Positions 44,573 through 57,400 of a DNA stretch of 64,000 nucleotides are shown here, in pieces. The DNA comes from Lycocorax pyrrhopterus obiensis (taxonomy: Eukaryota; Chordata; Aves; Passeriformes; Paradisaeidae). The stretch covers positions 93,659,333 to 93,723,332 of the forward strand of contig JACSVZ010000004.1 in the NCBI GenBank assembly GCA_014706295.1. Reading direction: 5' to 3'. Position 1 is the stretch's first letter. Each line of letters starts with the position of its first letter. Made by a program: the position numbers and the translations under genes. A model generated the notes under the pieces. It saw nothing but the letters and a program-made list of their open reading frames with translations. It had not been told where the DNA came from and did not search any database.

Positions 44573-47500
44573 AAAAAATGGTGCTCACTTATTTTGCTGT
44601 AAAATGCAATGTAACATATGACACTGTGTTTTCCAAACTTGCATTTTAAGTAGCACTAGGCTATGAAGATTATGACCACTGAAGGTGTATTGTGAATCGT
44701 TTATTATATGGAGATTTAAAAAAGTTCAAAACATCACTGAAGAATTAGCCATTTTATACATTTAAAAATTAACCCTGAATAATGCTGGTTTGTTATCTAA
44801 TTTGATTGGTTCTATGCATGTATATGGCAGCATAAGTTGTGACACAAAGTATGACTCCTACAGTTTGCTTTTTTACGTACCTAACAATATTTATATAAAA
44901 ATACTAACTTCAGATTATGTAACCATGTAACTAAAAACAATATAATATTAAAGTAGTGACATGGCCCTCATGTGTAATGTATTTCTGCTCAGAATACTTT
45001 GTGTGACAGATAAGTGCCAGGATATCTATCTTGTCCAGAGAAATAAGACAGAAACAAGGTGATATAGAGACAGTAAACAGGAAGTCTGTAGAAAATACAA
45101 TATTTGATCTCACATCTTCAGAGCCAGGTTAACATTAGGACTTTTATTCCTTCCCAATAATCACGGATATTTAGTGTCTCATGCTAGAAATTACCTGGTT
45201 TTCATAGGTGTTCTTCTGTGCCTTTCTGGTTCATGCTACAGTTTGTGTGTGTGACGCACCAAGTAAGACTACCATGAAAAGTATTTCTTTTGGTTTATTG
45301 CATTTCCATTTTCTTTGTTTCTATTTAGTCATATGCTTCTTCACTGATTAGAAAATAAGAATAACATTTTTGTTTGTGTAAGGACAAACTTTGTAAGACA
45401 CTGTTTGTTTTACTAGTCCAAATGACACTTTTTAGATATTGTCTTTCATGTAAGGACTTTTGGTCCTTAGAGTCCTTTTCTGTGCTGACTGTCCTATCGG
45501 AAAGGAGTAAAACTGTTGAGGAAATCCAGGTAAAATAAGAAGCTCATCACGAGTGACATTCTATACTTGTGACGAAAGGGAAGGGAAAGGCACCTCCACA
45601 CAATCCCCACCTGAACTCCTCGGTTCTTCACTGTGTCTGCAGCTCCAGGAAGCTGGCTGCCCTCTTCAGTACTCCATAGGCACTCCAGCATCTGTTAGAG
45701 GAAAAGCCATGAAACAGAAACATGGAACAAGAGAAAGGAATGACTCATGCAGAGAAACAAAAGCCTCATATTTCAGGGAGGTCTTATCAATTTTAAAAGC
45801 TTATTTTCTGTTAATCGCAAAGCAGTCTGTAACATCCACTGCAGAACCTGGTGTTATTCAGGACATTTGACATGTTCAACAATTAACCCCAGGATGTTTT
45901 AGTATTCCCACCACCTTTGTGTGTCTGACGCTGGCAGAGCACGCATGCATGCCACCCAGCACATCCAGCTCCTCGGGGCGGAGCAGGTGGGATGGGCAGC
46001 TGGGCAGCAGGAGGCAGGAAGGCATTGTCTGGCTCCTGACTGCCCCGGCTGAACCCCGACGGGAGGGATGGGGCTGTCTGGTCCCCACCCTGGGCTTACT
46101 GGGGTCATAAGGGGCCATCACAGTGCTTAGGGTGAGACTCGGGAGAAAACCTTCATGAAACCTGCCAGGGACTGCTCTTTCCAGGCCTTTGTCCTTGACC
46201 AGTTAAGCTGTCTCTGTTGATGGGCTGCCCTGGCCTGTGGGTTTATAAACTGCCTTAGCATTGCCAGGGTTTTGTCATTGCGAATTACTGTGGACCAACT
46301 AAAATCTGCTTGAAAATGCAAAAAGGAGAGGAAAGAGGAGGAGGAGGAGGAGGTGGTGGTATGGAAATACTCTTCCCTACCACGTGTTACAGTGGAAAGG
46401 CAAATTGCCTGCTTGAGAAGACACCTTTATTCAGTCAAGCTGCTCCTCTGGGAAATAGTAACGATCAAAGGGGTTTTTTTCTTTCTTTAATGCAGTAATT
46501 AATTTGTCACCCCGCAAAGCTTTTCAGAGCTGATCTTAGAACTGTCTGCTCTCACGTGGAGTGCTGTAACAGAGTTCAGCTGTTCCTGCTCTGAGAAGGA
46601 AACAACAGGGCTGCCAGTAGCAGCAAGATAAAACTGATTTTTTCAAGAGTGAAAGTGATGGTGCTCACAGCAGACAGTGAATTTGAGCAAGAGCTTTTAG
46701 GATTTTTATCCTGAAATTCTGTGCAAATAATGAATAATCTTCCCAAATGTACATATGACTCTGTTAGGTCTCTGTTTTGTCAAGCATGTCAAAACAGTGA
46801 GGTTTATTCAGTTTTACTGTTGCTCTGAAGAACCTCAGAGCACAGCAAAAATAGTCAAGAGCCTCATAATCTTCATGCATGCTTTGCTGCTACTGCCTTA
46901 GGGAGCAACAGAAACATCCAGTGGCCTTTTTTCTTCATTTTTTTTTTTTTGAGCAGTGCTAGACCTAATGGAGTGCTGCAAAACAGAATTCAGTAATTTT
47001 AATTCAAATTCTGAATGACCAATAAGCCACACTTGTGTGGAATCAATCACTTCCCTGTGAAATTAAGGAATTCCTTTTTTTCATGAAAAAGATTAGCTAG
47101 CTGGCAGATCTCAACTTGAGTAAAATTAGTTTAACTAGTTTAGATATCCAGCATGAGCTGTTGCTTAGCTCAATGGAAGACTGCACAGAAATTTTGGTCA
47201 GATTTCATTGAAAAAGAATACTGCAGAAATAAAGTCTGGCATATGCACAATGGTGTTTATCTTCTGTTATAGTATCTCCATGGATCAGCCTCTTTAGACA
47301 GCAAAACCTGTTTCAAAAACCAGATTTTAATTGACCATTTACAGAAATCTCTTCTGGAACTGAATAAATCTGGCCATGAAACTCCCGCTCTATATACTTA
47401 CATATACACATAAATGCAATTTATCAGAGTAGACATCAAAAAAATAATTGCAGACTAGAACTTAAACCACAGCGATTCAGTACAAGTGTGTTAGTCACTG

Positions 47501-48396
47501 TGCTGCTGTGTTGGAGTCGGCTGGTGCTGTCACTAGCTGCAGCCATGAGAAGATGCAAAGCAGTCTTCAGGGAGAGTTTAGACTCAGGGCTGAGAGCTGG
47601 CAGGGGGAATTCTTCCTCCTTGTCTCAGTAAATTAGTTCGTGCAACTGTGTTTCATACTGTTATATGTGGCTAATATCTCTTGCTGGCTATCTGCAGGCA
47701 ATTCCTGGCAGAGTGGGATTTCTGGGCAGCCCTTTGGAAGTGTAATAAAGCCCCCAAGTCTGTGGAGCACTGTGCCTGTTGGGATTTTGGATTCTGTGGT
47801 GGTGACAATATGTTACATTTAGTTTCCAGTTCTGGTAAGTTGAAGTGATGTTACCCATATCCTTTTTTTGTGTCTCAATCCTTAGATAAGGATGTCACAG
47901 GGAGGCCAAAGTATTTTTAGTTTGCCTATTTAATTTGGATAAAAATGAGCATACTTTATCTACTGTGTCTTTTTTTCCTCTACAATTACATTGAAATAGG
48001 AATTAAAAAGCCTGAGGGGAAAAAGAAAGAAATGATAGCAAGTGTTTAATTATGAATACTGCCTGTTTAAATTACTATGAAAAAATACCCATTCATTACT
48101 TTATGCTTGTATAATTTATGTTTAACTGTTAATGTATGCTATTTCAGGGAAGAGTATGATATGATAATAATATCAATTTACCTGAGATTCATTATGTAAA
48201 ATTTTGGATACAAAGATAATGTTACTCTGTCCTAACTTTCCTTTGTCCTTACTGTGTAACTATTTAAATGTCAGTTGACTGGCAATAAATGTTTTCAGGA
48301 ATTAAGAGTAATTATTACTCTCCTACATTCTTTGCTGTAGAGCGTAAAAGTAGAAGTTCAGGCAGTGTAAACTATAGATAACATTTCGTGATTAAT
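44573..48396. other. Intergenic sequence with a GC-rich island and a small GGA repeat
   Basis: AT-rich background. A GC-rich island lies at about 45930-46110 (68% GC at 45961-46080) and a (GAG)n run at 46335-46352. The open frame at 45553-45870 (105 codons, plus) has no domain I recognise. No splice-supported gene was found. Confidence 0.45.
45930..46112. other. GC-rich island in AT-rich intergenic DNA
   Basis: 82 of 120 bases are G or C at 45961-46080, against a clearly AT-rich surround. A few CpGs are present (CTCGGGGCGG, CCCCGACGGG). Both strands are open in places, with no known domain. It could be a non-coding first exon, an enhancer or a GC-rich repeat scrap; it is too short to call a CpG-island promoter. 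Confidence 0.5.
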
Positions 48397-48640
48397 CACA
48401 GCATCCTGACATTGTTGAGGTTGGAGGGGACCTCTGGAGGTCATCCAGTCCAAACCCCTACTCACTCAGGGGACAACTAAAGCAGGTTGCTCAGTGCCAT
48501 GTCCATTTAGGTTCTAAATGTATCCAAGGACAGAAACTCTGCAATCTGTCTGGGCAACCAGCCAATGTTTGACCACCCTCACTGAAAAAAGGAGTTGTTC
48601 TTTCTTACCTGATTTTGCATGGTTTTCATCTCAGCTGAAA
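48397..48640 (-). mobile_element. CR1 LINE 3' fragment, antisense, degraded
   Basis: The plus strand reads TTGAGGTTGGAGGGGACCTC, then GGAGGTCATCCAGTCC and CAGGTTGCTCAGTGCCATG, the reversed CR1 3' UTR, followed by the reversed ORF2 end (CTGGGCAACCAGCC). No frame is open. Confidence 0.88.
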
Positions 48641-49237
48641 CTGATGCCAGATAAGTAAGATTTTATCATATTTTTGCTTATGTGGAGTCAGAGACTGACC
48701 AACTCATGTAGGGGTTAAGTTAGCTTATTTGGATTTAAACTGCTACGGAGGATAAGAAACATTCAAAATTAGAGTGTAAGTACCATAGATCATAAACCTA
48801 TGTCTATATGGCTTGGTCACACAGAATAATAGCCCGTTTTTCTAACTGTCTGTTTTTCAAACAGATAAATTTTAGTTATGTGTAATTCATCTAGTATGGA
48901 TTACAGGGAGTTTTTATGGCAGTATTGATACAGAAAATGCAATGTAAAACTATATATCCTTTCTTAGTAATTTTTGGCAGTTTGACCTAGCACTTGTACA
49001 TTTGCATTGTGACATCTCTGCTGTATTTATCATTATAATAGCTTGTTACAGCCAGGGACATAACAGACAATATGGAAGGCTGGCACTACTGAAGTTCCGT
49101 TTATATCCTCCAAATGTATTCTAAGTGGTTCAAGTTGGCTTATGTTGGAATTTAAGCAAACCAAATGGTGGGCTATTTTAGGATTGCAGGAAGCCCTGAG
49201 TACTGTGTGTGCATGCGGGGTAAATCTGTTTCATATG

Positions 49238-49315
49238 TCACGGAATTAACTAGGTTGGAAAAGCCTTTTGAGATCATCAAGCCCAACCTATGTACAATGA
49301 GTCTAATCTGTTCTT
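49238..49315 (-). mobile_element. Short CR1 3' scrap, antisense
   Basis: TCACGGAATTAACTAGGTTG, then GAGATCATCAAGCCCAACC match the reversed CR1 tail. Only about 80 nt remain. Confidence 0.65.
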
Positions 49316-49757
49316 TTTCTGTCTTCTCCCTCTGAAGAGAAGGCAGAGTCCAAGTGACTGGATATGTGTCCCATATCACTGAATATATGAGTTTGAGTCC
49401 AGTGTTGCTACACATACGCTGTATAGTGTAGCCTCACTCAATGTGATACAGGTTGCACCACACACAGAGTTCCTTTGGGCAGGCTTAGCCAATCAGCTTG
49501 TCATTATCATTCTGAACAGGATCTTCTCCTTCTCCCATGTGGCACTGGAGGCAAACAGGATTGGATTCATAACTGCTAAAAGGGAAAGGCCTTTAATAAA
49601 TTTCTACATTTTGAATTATAACTGGATTTTGATTTGAAATAGAGATTTACAGTAGTTATTTTCTCCCTCTGTCATTGCTTTGATAGCAAAATGTAGTGAA
49701 AATGAACTGGGCTAGGCTGCTGGCTTCACTGAAACAGTACCATTCTTACTGAGAACA

Positions 49758-49778
49758 AATAAATAAATAAATAAAGTT
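49758..49778. repeat. (AAAT)n short tandem repeat
   Basis: Five consecutive AAAT-type units, a simple repeat in AT-rich intergenic DNA. Confidence 0.8.
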
Positions 49779-52700
49779 AACATTAAAGTTAACAAATGAA
49801 GTTAATCCCACCCAATTTCTTATATAAATAAGAAATGTATTTCTTGGAATCTATGTTATTGCTTTGATACCTACTTCATACAAATTATTAAACGACATGT
49901 TTGTAAAATGCCATAGTAACTCCTATTTAAATTAATATTTTAATTACTGTGAATAAAAAACTAACAGTAAAATTATATTCTTGCATTGAATTTTAAAGGC
50001 TATATTAATCAAACAATCATCTGGGTCTAATTTGAACAGTAGTATTTCTTTTTGTGCAGCTGTTTGTGATGTACATTAAAAGACTGCTTTGTGAATAGAG
50101 AGGATTTACAAAATATCAGTCTGGAAGTGACACAATATATTTTATTATTTTCTCTCAATTGAATTGTATTTAGAGCCAAATTCTGTTTGTTCATAGAAAT
50201 AGACCGAAAGGCAGGAAGACCAGATCTTAGTGATTATGGAATGGATTAAGCATCTGGGAACACCAGTTGTTGGGCTGGGGTGTTCACTCCAGCTGTGTCT
50301 TGTCTGTATGTCATGATGTGACCTCGGTGTTTATTTTCTCCCCTTCTTGTACTTTCTCTTCCATTGAAATGGTACCAGGAACATGGTCAGAAAGAGACCT
50401 CTAGGCAATAGCTATAATACAGGGTGCCACAGTCTGTTTGCCTCTGGCTGCATCTTTATTAGTACATTAAACTGTCTCCTAGAATGTGTTGGGATACCAG
50501 AACTCAATTATCTGTACTGTGACATGGTCATGCATGGTATGAGCTTGTGCCAGCTCATACCCCAGTTCCCATTCTAGAAGTTAGGATGGACCAAACACCA
50601 TTCTCAATAGGCATGAACTTTATTTTGGAGACTAACCGAGCTAAATATTATGGATTAGACAGATGATGCTATGTGGTTTCGGGACTGGGGAATAGGTATT
50701 GTCACTGTTTCGTTCAGTAGTGTAAATGTAGCAAGTTCCGTGTGGATATCCTGAGGGACCAGGATTTTGTTGTAAATTGTCCTGCGATATTTTTCCACTT
50801 TAGGAGCTTTGTTGCACTCCAAAAATATCCTTTAAAGCTAGAAAAAGGGTAGCTGTAATGGAAATTAAAGGACTAAAATGTAAACCTAAACCGCACCATT
50901 GCCAACCAATTAACATATGCTCCATCTAGAACTGTAACAGCACTCAGTGTCCACCTTCATACTGTATGGACAGGGCCAAGGCATGATCCTAAGGACTGGC
51001 AAGGGATAGAATGAAATCTCCAATCTGTTAGTGTAGTTCCTGACACATTTTGGGTGAATGTCTGTTGGCACTCTTTCAAACAATGTCCTTGGTTTGAGAT
51101 TCACAATTCCAATGGGGACGATTGAATATCCTCTGAAGAGTGTTTAGGTATGGATATGAGCATAGAATACTGTGTTTTGTGCCACCCTGTCCCCAGTTAT
51201 TTGTATGGATACAGCTAGTGAGGTTGACTCCAGGCTAAAGACAATGTGGGTGTTGAAAGAGAGATCATAGATTTTTATGTCTAACCAATTCCTTGCCTTA
51301 TACATTTGCTGATAGAATCCCATCAGTATAGAACTCTGTCTCACTGATTATTAACACTGTGTTTTTTTTGGTTTTTTCTCATGTAACACTTGCAGCTTTT
51401 GCATCTAAGGACAGATTTCATGCTGGAGAGAAGATTTATGCTTTCCTACATTTGCTGTTACACTAGCAATCTATTTTTGTTTCTACTGGGTCCTCATCAA
51501 TAAACACAAATTCATTTGGATGAACAGATTGAAGTTACTGAGAAGTCTACAATCACTGCAGTATCATTAATGACACCAGGGCTTCATACAGCATACACTA
51601 AAGCACAATGGTGCCTGCAATGTCTTTTTCAGTAGGTGAGGAAAGCAGGTTTTAGAGTTACTGGCCTACCACTATACATATTTAACTGTTTTGTTTTTTT
51701 TCTGGTTTGAACTCCTGTGTGGGAAATCCTTTTTGATTCCAAGCCTCAATTTTTCACTTCTTGGCTTAGCAGATAGTGGAAAAGCTGTGGTGGCAGCTTA
51801 TTTTTTCAGGGGAGAGAATGTATCAGGCCACTTGACAGTGACTCTCTGGTTGATTAAATTGTGTCAGCCACTTCCAAACAGAAAAGTCTTTTGGAAAAAT
51901 GGTGAAAGAATATGACACAGGTTTTTTGAGGATAGAAGACATGAAACAGTGAAAGCCTTGGAATCCCTCAATTATGACAGATTTTCTAAAATACTGACAA
52001 GTAACATTGCATTGAACAAAGATAGTATTTGAAATACTAACTAGTGTTTATATTTACGGTATGCTTCTGAGAAGAAAATATTTTAAACATCTTGCATCAG
52101 CTAATGATGTATGATTTATTTTTTCTGCAGATTAAATCAATAATTCACAGTACTATCTGTGGGCCTTCCAGATGGCAACTTATCTGTAATAAGTCACATT
52201 CGATCAAGTAAATATGTTATGAATCAGACTGTTTTCTTGGTTTTAAGTTTTCTACTCTAACATATACAAACTTCCAAATGTCTAGGTTCAGTTACAGACT
52301 GAATGTTTGTAGCGAAACTCTATTAGATGGGATTTGGAATGGTCAATTTCTTGATTTAGGTACCATGAATTAAAGTTAAATGAGTACGGTATGATAGTAG
52401 GTTTATTTTTTCTAAAGTATTCCTAAGGAAGGAAGTAAGTTGAGATAATATACTGCAATGCATAGTTATGTTAGTGAAATTTAAAGAAAAACCATTATGT
52501 AATATTTAGAAAAATTGTAGAATATAATGTTTAAACATCATAGATAATATGAAAGGACCCTTAATCCAAGGGTTATTTAGAAAAAATCTCATAATCACAA
52601 AGCACCACAGTTTTCTACAACAGCAGTGTGTTACAAATAGAGAATTTGAGAAATTAATTCTGTGAACTGCTAATGAAACTTAATTTCCCATAGATTTCTG

Positions 52701-54439
52701 TCTGATATTACATAATCTTTCTATATATTATAATATTATTCTAATAATAAAACAGAATAATAATTCACATTTATCTTCCACATGTCTTTTGTCACCCTGC
52801 CTGGATGTACAAAGGGGTATATTGTGGCTACAGCCCTTAACAACAGCCCCCTTACTCAAGTAATGTGTATAAAATTCAAGCAAAGCCACCTTCTTTGGAG
52901 TTGTGATTCTTCCCATGCAGCAAGACCATAAAAGTTCAACTGTGCAAGAAAGGGGGAGTAATGAAGCAGAAAAGATAATAATATCTTGTTTTCCAATTCT
53001 TCGTGTTACGAGAGAAACTATTATTTAAAGTGATGAGAATTAAAAATGATATAACCAGGGAAAGGACTATTAAAGTTTATAAAACTTGCTTATCTAATAT
53101 TTAATTTGATTTCAACCTAACTCCTAATAATGCAAGCCATTGTTGTGACAATTGTGAACATTTGGGTAATCCCCGCAAGTTACAAATACAGAGAGATCAA
53201 AAATCTCTGCAGATCTTGCAGTGTCATTCTACAACTAATGTGGTTTTTATGACCTTTTCTATTGCGTCCACCTAAAAACTTGGCTATTATGTGAAGGATA
53301 ACAAAATATGTTCTCATCATTAAGTGAAAAACAATAGACTTGGACTCTGAAAACTGTAGCATTTGTTCTATCCTTGAAGACAACACTGATGATGGAGCAT
53401 ATTCTCTCTGTATAAGGGTGTATTGATAACCCCCAATCTTTGTATGATCTTGTCTGAAACTCTGTTGCTGAGATAGCTGAAATAGTCATGATAAATTCTA
53501 TAGAAAGATTTGCACACTAAAGAAAGTAATGTTTAAATTGTACACAGAAATAAATACAAAACTGAGGTAACTCTCAGTGTGCAGATGTGATGTACGAAAT
53601 TTTGCCATGAGGCTAATGTTGAAAGATTTAACTTTTCTGTAATCAAGCAATCATAAATGATTCCAACGTCAAAATCAAGAGCTAATTCAAAAAGTATAAA
53701 TTGAAGAATACGTCTGACATATGATGTGAATTGCTTCTTCAAGGAAAGGAAGTGTGTGTTTATTAAATGGAATAATTGTTGATCACTGTATATCTTCCAT
53801 TGGCAAATTAAAACAAGAGAATTTTAAGATAAAGAAAATAATTTAGGTCTTTTATTTAATTCCTGTAGCTTCCGTGCCTTACGCTATGCAGTACACTTTC
53901 CTTGTTACTCTGGATTTATACATTTCTAGGGATGATGTTTCTAAATCAACCCTCAGAGCATTCTGCAGGTTTGAACTTTTATATCAACAGTAAGTTCTTT
54001 GTATAGCTATTTTTTTTCTTAAACTTGAGTAACAAAAGTTGTGTTAAGTTACATAATGTATTTGAGGAAAAAACTGCAGAAAATGAAGCACGTCTCTCCC
54101 TTTTCTGCCAAACTGACTGCATTTCATGTCCACGATCCCCGGGTTTTGCCTGCCTTCACTCCAGTTCCACTAGATGGCCCCAAACGTCTTCTCAATGCAT
54201 CTTTATTGCTTCAAGATGTTTTAATGTGGCATGCAGACATAAATATTTGCTCTTGGCTGAAACTTGACACACTGTGGTAGGAGTGCTAGGACTTGCCCCA
54301 GGCAGCTTTATTTATTTATAAAAAGAAAAAAGAAAAGAAAAGAAAAGAAAAGAAAAGAAAAGAAAAGAAAAGAAAAGAAAAGAGAAAAGAAAAGAAAAGA
54401 AAAGAAAAGAAAAGAAAAGAAAAGAAAAGAAAAGAAAAG

Positions 54440-54470
<31 letters not shown>

Positions 54471-57400
54471 GAAAAGAAAAGAAAAGAAAAGAAAAGAGAG
54501 AAAAGAAAAGAAGCACATGTGTTCCTGGTAAGTGTTTTTCTTGCCACAGTGTTCTTATCCAAATAGAAAGTTAAATTTTGTAATTTGCAAGATAAATAGA
54601 TCACTAACATACATTTTCTTCATCTTAGAACAACAGACTACAAAAAAAAAAAAAAGAAAAGCAGGGAACAAAGCTGTTCGATATAAAGCATTTAGATCTC
54701 AGTAGTATGAAAAATTGGTAAGTTATTAATTACTCTCTATGCCATCTAAATTATGTTAGATTCCTTATGTTACATACAAGAAGCTTCAGCTTCCTTTTTG
54801 ATATACATAGACAATTTATTAGAGGTTACTCTGTCATGGAAGAAGACAGAGGGTACTTTCTAAAGCATTTTAGAGCAGGTTTGCAGCACTGCCAATGTGA
54901 AATGGCAGATTTAAGCCTAGAGTACAAAATCCCTTTTAAAGAAGAGGTGTTTTTCAGCCGTAAATTTATATATGCTGCTTTCTGTTCAATCCCTCTTTCA
55001 TATTATAAGACAAGGCAATCTGCTTGCAAAATGCTGGACTCATAGTAGAAGACCAGTTACTTTTTGCATCTGTTCTTCTAAGTCTGATCTGTTCTAAGAT
55101 TCATCATTGTTCTGGGTGAGAGACTAGACATGGGACTCTTGATAACAATTATGAATGGTACAAAGTAGATGATAAACCTGTTATGTCATTTATACATTCA
55201 AAATAGAAAAGGTTACTAGGAAATTATTTATTGGTAAGAATGTAATGGGTGAAACGAAAAGGAATTCTCAGTTGAGCTTCAGTATCAAAAAAGAGAAAAG
55301 ATTTAATGAATGAAAGTTAATGAAAAATAAGTGAAAATTAAGTATTAAAATTACTGTCATTAGTGTTGTAGGAGAGGGAAGGAAGTGTTTTAATGTTTGA
55401 ATGGGTTGTGAGTTATGGATAATCTTCAGAAGGTCCAAAAGAAACTTACACTTGTGGAATAATAGGAAGAAGAGGAAGAAGTAAAATGAAAGAAAAGAGT
55501 TCTACTTATTTAGACAAAGCTCTTAATTTCCCAGGATGTTAATGGAAATTTATTTCTTTTGTGAAATCTTCAATTTAAGTCAGAGATAATAAAATATCTT
55601 TTTCTTTATGTTTAGCATACTTCCTCTAATTATTTAATTATCAGAATCCTTACACTTTTGAGAGTCTTTGGGAAAGCCTTTATAACACAAAAATCTTGAA
55701 GAGAGAAGAAAAAAATATTCTCACTTATTCTAACTTCAACATGACTTAATGATTCTTTCTCAGTTTTTCTAAGCAACGGTTTTGCTCAGATCTATCCGTA
55801 TGTTGAAAGTGTTTGTCTGGCAGCAGCAATGTTCCTAAAAGCTACAAAAAAACCCCCAACCAAACAGTACACTGGAATTTGTTATGCTGTTTTGCCATAT
55901 ATCTCTCAGGGCCTATGTTTCTTGAGAAGTTGTTAGGTTTTTCGCTTTCGTATTGATAACAATATTTCAAGAGTTCAGACTTGCAGACTGCAAACCAGCA
56001 CATTACCACAGAAAATTTTACTTTCCATTTGCAGAGATTATTTTATAATTTTAGCATGTTAAGTGCGTCTTTAAATATGGTGCTCCCTTTCTCTTGCTTT
56101 ACACAGAACCTAGCGTTCAAGGCCTTACAGACTGAGTAGGCTTACCTGTTAAATTAATTCTTTAGTTTGGAACCTGATTTTTACAACCCTGTTAACATAT
56201 TCCTTTTGGTTTTTTTGTACCACAGTTTTGTGAAACATTGAAAAACCACCAATGCTCGTGCTACACTAACTTCTATATGTCTCAGACAATTTATTTCTCT
56301 TTTGAGAGGAAGTACATAATTGCAACTTTTGGAACTTTTAGCTGTGGAGACATATTTCTTCTTCATCTCTTCCGTATGTTACACATGTAGTGTAAAAACG
56401 AAGCATCTCAGTTCCCCTCATTTATTTTTAACATCATAGCTGGGTCACAGTGATATTTTCTGTGGCTCATGTTGAGTTCGTGGTCAAGCTAAGACAACAC
56501 GCCTTTTGTCAGCCATCCACCACACCCTCTTAGATGTAAGCAGTTGTAGCACCTCCACTTTTCTTGTCATGATTTCCTTGTACACAGGCAATGGAGAATG
56601 AAGTTTCAACATTCCCCAAGCATTTCTCCTGTTCTGGGATTAATGCTACTACAAAAGAGGGATAGCTTATATGTCCCTTTCAGTTCCACTCAGTCAGCTG
56701 GCTGAATCAAGCTGTTTTTCTGTGTTTTCTCTTGTGTAAAACTTCCATATTTATTTCTTCGCTACTGAGACATCTTTCCACATCTTGAATATTTTATCAG
56801 AACAGTTTGTTGTTGCTGACAGTATAGACATCTGAGAGGAGATTCATATGGACATCCACTGCTGTTTGAAATCCTCTGGTTTATGCTACCTGACCTCCAG
56901 CTGCTGCTCCAGAGTGACACAAGGCTCCAGAAGTCATGCAGCCCACCTGTTGTGTGTCTCAGATTCCATGGGTATCTGAAAGTGCACTAGGCACAATGAT
57001 TAAGCAGCTGAAATCTGTGTTTGTGATTATAGGTAACTTCTGGAATTTCTTTGGAGATCTTCTGAGCCTGAACAACCTGTTACAAACGTTGTACACTTTC
57101 AAAATCCTCTTTGCCTCTTATTGTGGTATTTTTGTCTCCCATAGATGGAATCCAGACTAGTGCAAGTCCACCAGATGAGTAGATCAAAAAGCTCTTATTC
57201 TGGAGGAAGTTTCTAGAACTGATTTTACAGGAAGCATGTTTTACTACAGTTACTTGCTGGATATGAAAACATTAAACTTGGAGTCCCATTCTGTGTTTTA
57301 GAAATCTGCATACTTTTCAAAACAACGTCTTCTTAAGAGAAATTAGCTTACATATGCGGACTTTCAAGAGGCTTATTCTCATCATGTTTCTGTCAGATGT

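Noticed and set aside
54264..54610. Long Lys/Arg/Glu-rich and Phe/Leu/Ser-rich open frames on both strands
   Set aside because: They are translations of the AAAAG microsatellite, which has no stop codon in several frames; not genes.
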